Positions 52,573-61,169 of a DNA stretch of 64,000 nucleotides are shown in pieces. The DNA lies in NCBI RefSeq assembly GCF_001507645.1, contig NZ_CP013909.1, positions 2,232,001 through 2,296,000 of the forward strand. Direction: 5' to 3'. Source of the DNA: Hymenobacter sedentarius (GTDB lineage: Bacteria > Bacteroidota > Bacteroidia > Cytophagales > Hymenobacteraceae). A model generated the notes under the pieces. It was not told the origin of the DNA, did not search any database, and saw only the letters and a program-made list of their open reading frames with translations. Within the stretch, counting starts at the first letter, position 1; each line of letters opens with the position of its first letter. Both the position numbers and the translations under genes were made by a program.

Positions 52573-53726
52573 AAAAGACCCTCATTGTAGCCGCCCTGCT
52601 GGCGGTGGCCGGCCTAGCGCAGGCCCAGCAGCGCACCGCGTTCGAGCCCGGCCAGGTCTGGCCCGACAACCATGGCACCCACCTCAACGCCCACGGTGCG
52701 GGCGTGCTCTACGACCGGGGCCACTACTACCTGTTTGGCGAGCACAAGATTGCGGGCGGCCGGGGCAACAGCGCCCAGGTGGGCGTGCACTGCTACTCCT
52801 CGAAGGACCTGTACAACTGGACCGATGAAGGCATTGCCCTGGCGGTGGCGCCGGCGGAATCCGGTTCCGAAATTGAGCAGGGCAGCATCATCGAGCGGCC
52901 CAAGGTCGTGTTTAATAAAAAGACCGGTAAGTACGTGATGTGGTTCCATCTGGAACTCAAGGGCAAGGGCTACTCTGCCGCCCGCACCGCCGTGGCCGTG
53001 AGCAACAAAGCCACCGGCCCGTATGTCTACGTGAAGTCGTACCGCCCCGGAGCGGGGCGTTGGCCGTTGGGCTGCGCCCCAGAGTGGAAGCAGCCCGTGC
53101 CGGGCGAGAAAGACCTGAAATGGTGGACACCCGAGTGGCGCAAGGCCGTGGCAGAGGGCCTATTCATCCGCCGCGATTTTGAGCCCGGCCAGATGGCCCG
53201 CGACATGACTGTGTTCGTGGATGACGACGACAAGGCCTACAACATCCATTCCTCCGAGGACAACCTGACGCTGCACGTGGCCGAGCTGACGCCCGACTAC
53301 CAGGGCTTCACGGGCCGCTGGAACACCATTGCGCCGGCCGGGCACAACGAGGCCCCGGCCATCTGCAAGCGCAACGGCAAGTACTACCTCATCACCTCGG
53401 GCTGCACCGGCTGGGACCCCAACGCGGCCCGCTCGTTCGTGGCCTCGACTATCTGGGGCCCGTGGCAGCAACTGGATAATCCCGCCACCGGGCCGCAGGC
53501 CAACGTCACCTACAACTCGCAGAGCACCTACCTGCTGCCCGTGGCCGGGAAGAAGGACGCCTTCATTTTCATGGCCGACCGCTGGACGCCCAAAAACCCC
53601 ATCGACGGGGGCTACGTCTGGCTGCCGCTCCGTTTTGAGGGCGACCAGCCCCGCCTGCAATGGGCCGACCGCTGGAACCTGAGCGTGTTCGACGCCACCA
53701 ATGCGCAAGGCGCTGCCAACCCTTAG
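52569..53726 (+). CDS. GH43 exo-beta-1,3-galactanase-type hydrolase (subfamily 24/34-like)
   Basis: 385 aa secreted enzyme; signal peptide to AQAQ (about residue 20). The opening WPDNHGTHLNAHGAGVLYDRGHYYLFGEHK is typical of the GH43 branch that contains exo-beta-1,3-galactanases, where the usual first-blade Asp position is replaced by His/Asn-rich sequence. Other blades: IIERPKVVFNKKTGKYVMWFH, QMARDMTVFVDDDDKAY and GHNEAPAICKRNGKYYLITSGCTGW. Its ATG overlaps the GH35 TGA (ATGA), so the two galactan enzymes are translationally coupled. Points to type II galactan/arabinogalactan side chains as substrate. Confidence 0.85.
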   Translation: MKKTLIVAALLAVAGLAQAQQRTAFEPGQVWPDNHGTHLNAHGAGVLYDRGHYYLFGEHKIAGGRGNSAQVGVHCYSSKDLYNWTDEGIALAVAPAESGSEIEQGSIIERPKVVFNKKTGKYVMWFHLELKGKGYSAARTAVAVSNKATGPYVYVKSYRPGAGRWPLGCAPEWKQPVPGEKDLKWWTPEWRKAVAEGLFIRRDFEPGQMARDMTVFVDDDDKAYNIHSSEDNLTLHVAELTPDYQGFTGRWNTIAPAGHNEAPAICKRNGKYYLITSGCTGWDPNAARSFVASTIWGPWQQLDNPATGPQANVTYNSQSTYLLPVAGKKDAFIFMADRWTPKNPIDGGYVWLPLRFEGDQPRLQWADRWNLSVFDATNAQGAANP

Positions 53727-53805
53727 CATGGATGCCCGTGTGGCAGCGGCCTGTTAAGTGAATTACCACGATTAATGGTTTAATTATCAAAATACTAATC
53801 AGATG

Positions 53806-53828
53806 GGTAAGTTTTCACAATCGATTGC
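53806..53828. promoter_or_regulatory. GGTAAGT-N5-CAATCGATTG operator-like block upstream of SusC-3
   Basis: 20 of 23 bases match 7561-7583 upstream of SusC-1, with identical 12-bp spacing between GGTAAGT and the palindrome CAATCGATTG (53818-53827). It lies 20 bp before the type B boxes. The palindrome fits a LacI-family half-site pattern; no LacI gene is in the window. Confidence 0.5.
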
Positions 53829-53846
53829 CTGAGGACAAGGCCTAAT

Positions 53847-53906
53847 TACCCCCCCTTTTTTGCTCAAAAGCACCCCGGGAGCCGCTTAAGCAGGCCGGTA
53901 CTTTTA
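53847..53906 (+). promoter_or_regulatory. Type B promoter of SusC-3
   Basis: TACCCCCCC (53847-53855) and GCACCCC (53870-53876, an imperfect second box), then TACTTTTA (53899-53906), 7/8 to TAnnTTTG. The ATG is 109 bp after the second box, matching GH105 (111) and GH2-c (110). Confidence 0.6.
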
Positions 53907-53984
53907 CCTCAGCCAACGCCACCCGGCATTCCCAGTAATTCCCACTTCAAGCAGTCAAAGTCAGCTGCCTTTTTTCTAAATCAT

Positions 53985-56900
53985 ATGCAGGCAAAACATT
54001 TACTCCTTTGCGGGGTGCTGCCATTAGCAGTAGCCCAAGCCCCTGCTAGCTGGGCCGCCAACCCGACGGCTCCCTATGGGCTGGCCGCCCCGGCCGCCGA
54101 TGGCACCATCACGGGCACCGTGCTCGATGAAAAAGGCGCGGGCCTGCCCGGTGTGACGGTGGTGCTGAAAGGCACGACCACCGGCACCAGCACCGACGCC
54201 AACGGTGGCTTCACGCTTCAGATTACGGCTGGCGCCTCCGCGCCCACGTTGGTCATTTCCTACGTGGGCTACGTGAAACAGGAAATTGCAGTGGGCAGCC
54301 AGTCGACGTTTACCGTGAGGCTGGCCCCCGACACGCAGGCCCTCAACGAGGTAGTGGTGGTGGGCTACGGTACCCAGAAACGCTCAGACGTGACTGGCTC
54401 GGTGGTATCGGTGCGGCAGGACCGGCTGGAGAAAATTCCGGTGTCGAACGTGGCGCAGGCGCTGGCCGGCGCGGTGGCGGGTGTCGACGTGTTAACGGGC
54501 TCGGCGGTGCCAGGGGCGCAGCCCCGAATCCAGATCCGGGGGGCCCGCTCCATTTCGGCCAGCACCGACCCCTACCTTGTGGTGGACGGGCTGCCGTTTC
54601 CGGGTACGCTCAATGACATCAACACCAACGACATCGCCTCAATCGAGGTGCTGAAGGACGCCTCCTCGACGGCCATCTATGGCACGCGCGGCTCCAACGG
54701 GGTTATCCTCATCACCACCAAGCGGGGCAAAACCGGCACGCCCGAGGTTCGCTACAACGGCTACGGCGGCCCCGAGTACCTGGTGAACAAGCTGCACCCG
54801 CTCGATGGGCCGGCCTACGCGCAGAAGTACCTCGACTTCGCGGCCCAGCGTGGCTTCACGCCCACCCAGCCGCTGCCCAACTCCAGCGAGGTGGTGAACC
54901 TACAAGCCGGCAAAACGGTGGACTGGATGAAGGAAATCGGGCAGCAGGGGTCGATTCAGGACCACAACGTGTCCATGTCGGGTGGTAACGACAACGTGAA
55001 GTACTTCGTGTCGGGGGAGTTTTTCAACCAGCGCGGAGTGCTCAAGGGCTTCCAGTTCCGGCGCTACAGCCTGCGCAGCAACATCGACGCCAATATCAAG
55101 CCCTGGCTGCGCATCGGTACTTCGTCGTTTTTCTCGACCAGCAACGACGGCGGCGGCCGGGCCGACCTCACGCTGGCCCAGATAGCTAGCCCTTACGGCA
55201 ACTTGACTAATCCCGACGGCACGTACGCCATCTACCCCCAGCTGCCCGAGCTGCTGCTGAAAAACCCCATGCTGGGCCTTACCACCAAGCGCGAAAACCG
55301 CGTGAACCAGCTCGTGGGTACGGGCTACGCCGAAGTGGACTTGCCGGTTGAAGGGCTGCGCTACCGCCTCAACGGCACGTACGCGTACCGGCCCTATCGC
55401 TCGGCCTACTACGAGGGCCGGGCCTTCGGCAACCTCAACGGCTACGCGCAGCTCACGAATGACGAGCGCATGAACTACACCCTGGAGAACATTCTGAGCT
55501 ACAACCGAAACTTCGGCAAGCACCACGTGGATGTGACGGCCCTCTACAGTGCCCAGCAGAATACGTACTACACGACCACCGAAAACGCCAGCGGCTTCAT
55601 CAACGACAACATTGGCTACAACGGCCTCGGGGGCGGCTCGCTGACGCCGACCATCGGCTCGTACAGCGAGCGCCGGGGGCTGCTCTCGCAGATGCTGCGC
55701 TTCAACTACAACTACGACAGCCGCTACCTGTTCACGGCTACGGCCCGCCGCGACGGCTCCTCCGTGTTCGGGGCCAACGCCGACAAGTACGGTGTCTTTC
55801 CCTCGGTGGCACTGGGCTGGAACGTAGCCAACGAGGCGTTTTTGAAAGACAACAGCATCCTGAACGTGCTGAAGCTGCGCTTCTCGTACGGCACCACCGG
55901 CAACGAGGCCATCAACCCTTACCAGACCATTACGGGCCTGGCCCAGCTGCAGTACGCCTACGCCGGCGTGACGGCGGTGGGCCTGCGGGCCAACTCTATC
56001 GGCAACAGCAGCCTCACCTGGGAGCACACCACCAGCGCCAACTACGCAGTCGACTTCGGCGTGCTTAAGAACCGCATCACGGGCACGGTGGAGTACTACG
56101 ATGCCAAAACCAGCAACCTGCTGCTGGCGCGCCAGATTCCGATTATCACCGGCTATAACTCAATTCTGGATAACGTCGGTTCGGTGCGCAACCAAGGCAT
56201 CGAAGCCACGCTGACGACGGCAAACGTGCAGACCCCGAACTTCACCTGGGAAACCAGCCTCAACTTCTCGGCCGTGCGCAACCGCGTGACGCAGATTTTT
56301 GGCACCGGCGCCGACGATATCGGCAGCAACCTGTTCATCGGCAAGCCGCTTTACGGCATCTACACCTACGTGAAAACCGGCGTGTGGCAGCAGGGCGAAG
56401 ACGTGTCGAAAACCGACCCCGGCGCCAAGCCCGGCGACCTGAAATTTGCCGACATCAACGGCGACGGCAAAATCGACAGCAACGACCGGCAATACCAGGG
56501 CACGGCCCTGCCCGACTGGCAGGGTGGCATCACCAACACCCTTACTTACAAGGGGCTGAGTTTGCGGGTGTTTCTGCAGACGGTGCAGGGGGTGCTGCGC
56601 AACAACGGCAACCTGAACTTCGTGGACCTGGGCGGGCGCGTGAACCTGCCGCAGGAAATTGGCTACTGGACGCCCCAGAACTTGAGCCAGGACCGCCCCG
56701 GCCTCAACTTCACCAACCCGCGCGGCTACGGCTACCCCAGCGACGCCAGCTTCACGCGCCTCAAGGACGTGACGCTGAGCTACAGCGTCCCGGCCACGCT
56801 GACCGAGAAATGGCACCTGGGCAACCTGTCGGTGTACGTGAGCGGGCGCAACCTCTACACCTGGACCAAGTGGGTGGGCTGGGACCCCGAGCAGGGCTAC

Positions 56901-56987
56901 ACCGTGGGCAACGGCACCGGCAACGGCGGCACCAACTTCCCCAACGTGCGCAGCATCGTGGGCGGCCTCAGCGTGAGCCTGCGCTAA
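53985..56987 (+). CDS. SusC/RagA-type TonB-dependent outer-membrane transporter (SusC-3)
   Basis: 1000 aa. Leader to about residue 25, carboxypeptidase-regulatory-like domain (ITGTVLDEKGAGLPGVTVVLKGTT), the NEVVVVGYGTQKRSD signature, plug SIEVLKDASSTAIYGTRGSNG, and a barrel ending in SVSLR. The C-terminal residue is Arg rather than the aromatic residue usual for outer-membrane barrels. It imports galactan- or arabinogalactan-type oligosaccharides with SusD-3, inferred from the GH35/GH43 genes just upstream. The ATG at 53985 follows a type B promoter. Confidence 0.93.
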   Translation: MQAKHLLLCGVLPLAVAQAPASWAANPTAPYGLAAPAADGTITGTVLDEKGAGLPGVTVVLKGTTTGTSTDANGGFTLQITAGASAPTLVISYVGYVKQEIAVGSQSTFTVRLAPDTQALNEVVVVGYGTQKRSDVTGSVVSVRQDRLEKIPVSNVAQALAGAVAGVDVLTGSAVPGAQPRIQIRGARSISASTDPYLVVDGLPFPGTLNDINTNDIASIEVLKDASSTAIYGTRGSNGVILITTKRGKTGTPEVRYNGYGGPEYLVNKLHPLDGPAYAQKYLDFAAQRGFTPTQPLPNSSEVVNLQAGKTVDWMKEIGQQGSIQDHNVSMSGGNDNVKYFVSGEFFNQRGVLKGFQFRRYSLRSNIDANIKPWLRIGTSSFFSTSNDGGGRADLTLAQIASPYGNLTNPDGTYAIYPQLPELLLKNPMLGLTTKRENRVNQLVGTGYAEVDLPVEGLRYRLNGTYAYRPYRSAYYEGRAFGNLNGYAQLTNDERMNYTLENILSYNRNFGKHHVDVTALYSAQQNTYYTTTENASGFINDNIGYNGLGGGSLTPTIGSYSERRGLLSQMLRFNYNYDSRYLFTATARRDGSSVFGANADKYGVFPSVALGWNVANEAFLKDNSILNVLKLRFSYGTTGNEAINPYQTITGLAQLQYAYAGVTAVGLRANSIGNSSLTWEHTTSANYAVDFGVLKNRITGTVEYYDAKTSNLLLARQIPIITGYNSILDNVGSVRNQGIEATLTTANVQTPNFTWETSLNFSAVRNRVTQIFGTGADDIGSNLFIGKPLYGIYTYVKTGVWQQGEDVSKTDPGAKPGDLKFADINGDGKIDSNDRQYQGTALPDWQGGITNTLTYKGLSLRVFLQTVQGVLRNNGNLNFVDLGGRVNLPQEIGYWTPQNLSQDRPGLNFTNPRGYGYPSDASFTRLKDVTLSYSVPATLTEKWHLGNLSVYVSGRNLYTWTKWVGWDPEQGYTVGNGTGNGGTNFPNVRSIVGGLSVSLR

Positions 56988-57020
56988 TTTCTTCTTCCCA
57001 CTCGCTTTACATCACTGATT

Positions 57021-58610
57021 ATGAAACGCCTCGCTTTAATTTTTGTGGGTCTGCTGGGCACGGCTCAGCTGCTGAGCTCCTGCAAAAAGGATTTTCTGGA
57101 CGAAAACCCGCCCTCGCTCTACACCCCCCAGACCGTGCTGGTCGATTCGCTGGGCTTTGAGGCCGCAATGGCCGGCCTGCAGTCGGTGGCGCGCGACCTC
57201 TATACCACCGACAGCCCGGGCCAGGGCATGCTGGGCATCATGCAGGAAGGCACCGACGTAGCCATTCCCGGCCAAGTGCAGGGCATTGAGGTGCCCTACT
57301 ACAACTACACCCTGCTCAACTCGCAGGATGGGGGCGCCGCCTACTTCTGGAGCCAGGCCTACCGCATCATTAACAACGCCAACCAGATAATTGCCGGGGC
57401 CGCCGCTGCGCCCGGCACCCTGCGCCAGGGCTACAAAAACCGCATCTCGGCCGAAGCCCGCTTCTACCGGGCCTACGCCTACGACCTGCTGGCCACGCTC
57501 TACGGCGACGTGCCGCTGGTGGACCAGCCCGTGACCACGCCGCGCACCGACTTCACGCGCACGCCGGTGGCGGCCGTAAACGACTTCATCGTAACGGACC
57601 TCACGACGGCTATCCCCAACCTGTTCAATGCCAGCAAGGCAGCCTCGGGGCGCATTGCACAGGGCGCGGCCCAGCAGCTGCTAGGACAAGTGTACCTGCG
57701 CATGAACAAGCCCGATCAAGCCCAGACGGTGCTGCAAACGCTCATTAGCAGCAACCAGTACAAGCTGATTTCGGCCCGCTACGGGGTGCGCACCACCTCA
57801 CCCGGCGACTACTTCTCGGATATGTTTGTGGTGGGCAACCAGCGCCGCAACCAGGGCAATACTGAGCTAATCTGGGGCCTAGAGCAGCAACTCAACGTGC
57901 CCGGTGCCCAGACCAACGCCCAGCAGCGCCGCATGTGGGTACCGGGCTACTACAACGTGAAAGGCATGATAATCGCCGACTCGCTGGGCGGGCGCGGCAT
58001 TGGCCGGATGCGCCTCAGCAACTGGGTAGACTACCGCCTGTACCCGGCCAACGAGAACGCCGACATGCGCAACTCCAAGTACAACCTCAAGCGTCGCTTC
58101 TACTACAACGACCCCGCCCAAACCGCCCTTTTCGGCAAGCGCGTCACCGGCCTCAAGGGCACCGACACTATCTACTTCATCACCCCCTACACCACCAAGT
58201 GGAACCAGTATAACCCGGCCGATGCCTTCGGCTTTGGCACCATCAAGGACGTGCCCATGATGCGCCTGGGGGAAACCTACCTGCTGCTGGCCGAGGCCCA
58301 GGTGAAGCAAAACAACACGACCGGGGCCGCGGCCAGCATTAACGTGCTGCGCACCCGCGCCCAGGCCGCCCAGGTAACGGCCAGCCAGATGACATTGGAC
58401 TTTATTCTGGACGAGCGCGCCCGCGAATTGATAGGGGAGGAGCAGCGCCGCCTCACGCTCATGCGCACCGGCACGCTCGTAGACCGCGCCACCCGCCTCA
58501 ACGGCGCCTCCATCACGGGCCTGACCAGCAAGCACCTGCTGCTGCCCGTGCCGCAGTCGGAAATCGACCGCAACGTGAATGCCACGCTTGCGCAAAACCC
58601 CGGCTACTAA
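57021..58610 (+). CDS. SusD/RagB-type glycan-binding lipoprotein (SusD-3)
   Basis: 529 aa; lipobox LLSSC with Cys about residue 21. ARFYRAYAYDLLATLYGDVPLVDQP and DERARELIGEEQRRLTLMRTG are typical SusD segments, and the protein ends in LAQNPGY. It starts 33 bp after SusC-3, as in the other two pairs. Divergent in sequence from SusD-1 and SusD-2, so probably binds a different glycan. Confidence 0.93.
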   Translation: MKRLALIFVGLLGTAQLLSSCKKDFLDENPPSLYTPQTVLVDSLGFEAAMAGLQSVARDLYTTDSPGQGMLGIMQEGTDVAIPGQVQGIEVPYYNYTLLNSQDGGAAYFWSQAYRIINNANQIIAGAAAAPGTLRQGYKNRISAEARFYRAYAYDLLATLYGDVPLVDQPVTTPRTDFTRTPVAAVNDFIVTDLTTAIPNLFNASKAASGRIAQGAAQQLLGQVYLRMNKPDQAQTVLQTLISSNQYKLISARYGVRTTSPGDYFSDMFVVGNQRRNQGNTELIWGLEQQLNVPGAQTNAQQRRMWVPGYYNVKGMIIADSLGGRGIGRMRLSNWVDYRLYPANENADMRNSKYNLKRRFYYNDPAQTALFGKRVTGLKGTDTIYFITPYTTKWNQYNPADAFGFGTIKDVPMMRLGETYLLLAEAQVKQNNTTGAAASINVLRTRAQAAQVTASQMTLDFILDERARELIGEEQRRLTLMRTGTLVDRATRLNGASITGLTSKHLLLPVPQSEIDRNVNATLAQNPGY

Positions 58611-58640
58611 TAGTTTAATCGGTGGTTGGCCGCCTGTGTC

Positions 58641-58667
58641 GGAGTCTGTTAGTAGAAAACAGGCTCC
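58641..58667 (+). other. Hairpin after SusD-3
   Basis: GGAGTCTGTT / AACAGGCTCC (one G-U pair) with a seven-base loop and no T run. It probably stabilises the SusCD-3 mRNA end; the DUF2264 gene follows without an evident promoter. Confidence 0.5.
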
Positions 58668-58829
58668 GGCCCTGGGCGCGAAGCAACCCATGGTGACGGT
58701 GAAAGCCAGGTCTCTTACCCTCCGCTGGCAGGGGTTGCCCGGCCAGGCGACCGACTGCGCTTACGCTTACCTATTCTCGAGTTGATAGACCGCTTTCCTT
58801 TCCCTACCCAAAGGCCTGCTGCTGCTCCG

Positions 58830-60890
58830 GTGACCCCGCGCTCCACTACTCGCTCCTGGCTGCTGAGCCTCGCGCTGCTAGCGGGAGGACCAGCACTGGC
58901 CCAACCACAACCAAGTGCCACCGCTCCCTTCTTCGACACCCACGTAACACCGGCGGTTACCAAGCTGCCGCTGTTCGAGGTCAAAAGCCCCGATAAGCAG
59001 CTGAGCCCTTATACCGGCCTTGCGCGCCGACACTGGCAGGATGCGGCCCGCTACCTGCTCGCGGGCGCGTTCAGCTACGTGCACACGCTGGACGACCCGA
59101 TGCAATTTCCGAAGCAGCCCGGCAAGAGCTACCCGCGCAACGCCGGCCAGGTGCCCACCGAAAAGCTCGAAGGCCTGTGCCGCACGCTGTTTATGGCCGC
59201 GCCGCTGCTCAAAGAAGACCCCGGCCTGACTTTGAACGGCGTGAAGGTGGGAGACTACTACCGCCACCAGCTGGCCCAGCTGGTGAACCCGGCCAGCCTA
59301 GCGTATATCCAACCCAGAGCCAAGGACGGTGGCCCGAGCCAGAATCTGGTGGAGTTTGGGGGGCTGTCGGTGGCGCTGTTTGCGGCGCCCGAAATCCTGT
59401 GGGACCCGCTACCCAAGGCCACCAAAGACGCGCTGGCCGCCACCATGCTCAGCTACGGCGACGGGCCCACCGTGCCCCAGAACTGGCGCTACTTCAACCT
59501 ATTCATCCTGAGCTTCTACCAAAGCCGGGGCTACGCCGTCAACGAAAAGCTGATGGCCGAATACCTGCAAAAGCAACTGACCCACTACCGCGGCGAAGGC
59601 TGGTACCACGATGCGCCTACCTTCGACTACTACAGCATGTGGGCCTTCCAGATGTACGGCCGGCTGTGGTCCGAATACTACGGGCGGGCGCATTACCCGG
59701 AGGTAGCAGCCCAACTGACGGCCAATTTTGCCCCGCTCAAGGATACGTACCCCTACATGTTCGGCCGCGATGGCAGCATGATAATGTGGGGCCGTAGCAT
59801 CACCTACCGCTTTGCGGCGGTGGTGCCCTTCCCGCTGATGGGCCTGCAGCCCCAGGCTGGCACCAACTTCGGCTGGATGCGGCGCATCGCCTCGGGCACG
59901 CTGATGCAATTCCTGGAAAACCCGGATTTCCTGCAGGACAACATCCCCACCCTGGGGTTCTATGGCCCTTTCGACCCGGCCGTGCAGGCGTATAGCTGTC
60001 GGGGCAGCGTGTTCTGGATGAGCAAGGCCTTCCTGGGCCTGCTGGTGCCGGCCGACAGCCCCTTCTGGACAGCCACCGAAAACGATGGGCCCTGGAGCAA
60101 GGACATTGCCACAGGCACGGTGTTCAACAAGTTTGAGCCGGGCCCCAATATCCTCGTCACCGATTACCCCAACTGCGGCGCGGCCGAAATTCGGGTTACA
60201 TCGGTTCAGGACAAAAGCGACCCTTACCGCGGCAACGAAAGCTATAACCGCCTGAGCTACAACAGCGCCTTTCCCTGGCAGGCCGACGGGCCCAACGGTG
60301 AAGTAGCCATGGACTACGTGTTCAAAAACAAGGACAATAAGTGGGAGCCGTTGCGCCTCTACGCCTTCCGCAAGTTCGAGGCTGGGGTGTATTACCGCGA
60401 CGCAGAGCTGGAATCCAACAAAGACATCAAGCTGCACCTGGCCGATGTGACCCTGCCCAACGGCATCCTGCGCGTCGACCAAAGCTACAGCTCGGAAGCC
60501 GCCGCCCTGCGCCTGGGCCACTACGCTCTGCCTAACCTCACAGGTACCATCCGGCGCACCACCCGCAAGGTAAAGGGCCACGAGGTGCAGCTCATCGACA
60601 ACGGCACCTACCAACTGGCGATGGTGCCCCTCAGCGGTTGGGACAAGCTGGAAACCCTGACCACCACCGGCCTGCACCCGGTGAAGCCGGAAAGCGCCAT
60701 CATCAATGCGGTAGGGCGGGTGTCGGCGAACCAGCCCACGCTGTTTGCCGCGCTGCTGCTCTGGAAGAAAGCCGGCCAACCCTGGACAGATGACGAGCTG
60801 ATGCCCGTGAAAAAAATCAAGCCTTCCAAGGATGGCAGCGTGGCCGTGGCGTTCAGCGACGGCAGCAGCAAGACCATAAAATTCAACTAA
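58830..60890 (+). CDS. DUF2264 (alpha/alpha)6-barrel protein, long form with C-terminal beta-sandwich
   Basis: 686 aa secreted protein. DUF2264 region (about 45-430): SPYTGLARRHWQDAARYLLAGAFSYV, SQNLVEFGGLSVALFAAPEILWDPL, PQNWRYFNLFILSFYQSRGY and EGWYHDAPTFDYYSMWAFQMYG, then a C-terminal beta-rich domain (about 450-686). The frame opens at a TTG (58782), but GTG at 58830 gives a compact signal peptide (MTPRSTTRSWLLSLALL). There is no ATG before the leader. Paralogue of the 417-aa gene at 43331; both sit in units driven by type B promoters. A uronic-acid (glucuronic acid cap of arabinogalactan) exo-hydrolase is a reasonable hypothesis. Confidence 0.82.
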   Translation: MTPRSTTRSWLLSLALLAGGPALAQPQPSATAPFFDTHVTPAVTKLPLFEVKSPDKQLSPYTGLARRHWQDAARYLLAGAFSYVHTLDDPMQFPKQPGKSYPRNAGQVPTEKLEGLCRTLFMAAPLLKEDPGLTLNGVKVGDYYRHQLAQLVNPASLAYIQPRAKDGGPSQNLVEFGGLSVALFAAPEILWDPLPKATKDALAATMLSYGDGPTVPQNWRYFNLFILSFYQSRGYAVNEKLMAEYLQKQLTHYRGEGWYHDAPTFDYYSMWAFQMYGRLWSEYYGRAHYPEVAAQLTANFAPLKDTYPYMFGRDGSMIMWGRSITYRFAAVVPFPLMGLQPQAGTNFGWMRRIASGTLMQFLENPDFLQDNIPTLGFYGPFDPAVQAYSCRGSVFWMSKAFLGLLVPADSPFWTATENDGPWSKDIATGTVFNKFEPGPNILVTDYPNCGAAEIRVTSVQDKSDPYRGNESYNRLSYNSAFPWQADGPNGEVAMDYVFKNKDNKWEPLRLYAFRKFEAGVYYRDAELESNKDIKLHLADVTLPNGILRVDQSYSSEAAALRLGHYALPNLTGTIRRTTRKVKGHEVQLIDNGTYQLAMVPLSGWDKLETLTTTGLHPVKPESAIINAVGRVSANQPTLFAALLLWKKAGQPWTDDELMPVKKIKPSKDGSVAVAFSDGSSKTIKFN

Positions 60891-61078
60891 ACCGCAGTAA
60901 CCAACTTTAACGAACGTACGGCGCTGACCAGAGCGAAATAGGATGCCAGCTGTGTGGTGAGACTTCAGTTGAGCTGAAAGTGAAAACTCGGCCCCTTTGC
61001 TAAAGGAGCTGTTGGCCGGTGAGAGGTGGGACCTTTTGCCGGCTGCTGGTCGGGCCGTGCGTTCGTAAATTTTTATTG

Positions 61079-61106
61079 CTCAGGTATGCCTTTACCTGAG
61101 TTTTTT
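61079..61106 (+). terminator. Intrinsic terminator before the double GH43 gene
   Basis: CTCAGGTA / TACCTGAG stem, six-base loop, six T. It ends the SusCD-3/DUF2264 transcript 190 bp after the DUF2264 stop; the rest of 60891-61169 shows nothing recognisable. Confidence 0.85.
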
Positions 61107-61169
61107 GCTTGGACTACCTGGAGCCCTTGGCCCGGGTGACCAGGTCGCTTAAGCCAATTTATCAACCAA

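Noticed and set aside
53803..53811. ATGGGTAAG before SusC-3 as a type A half-site
   Set aside because: No second half-site and no -7 box at the required distance; the similarity belongs to the shared operator block instead.
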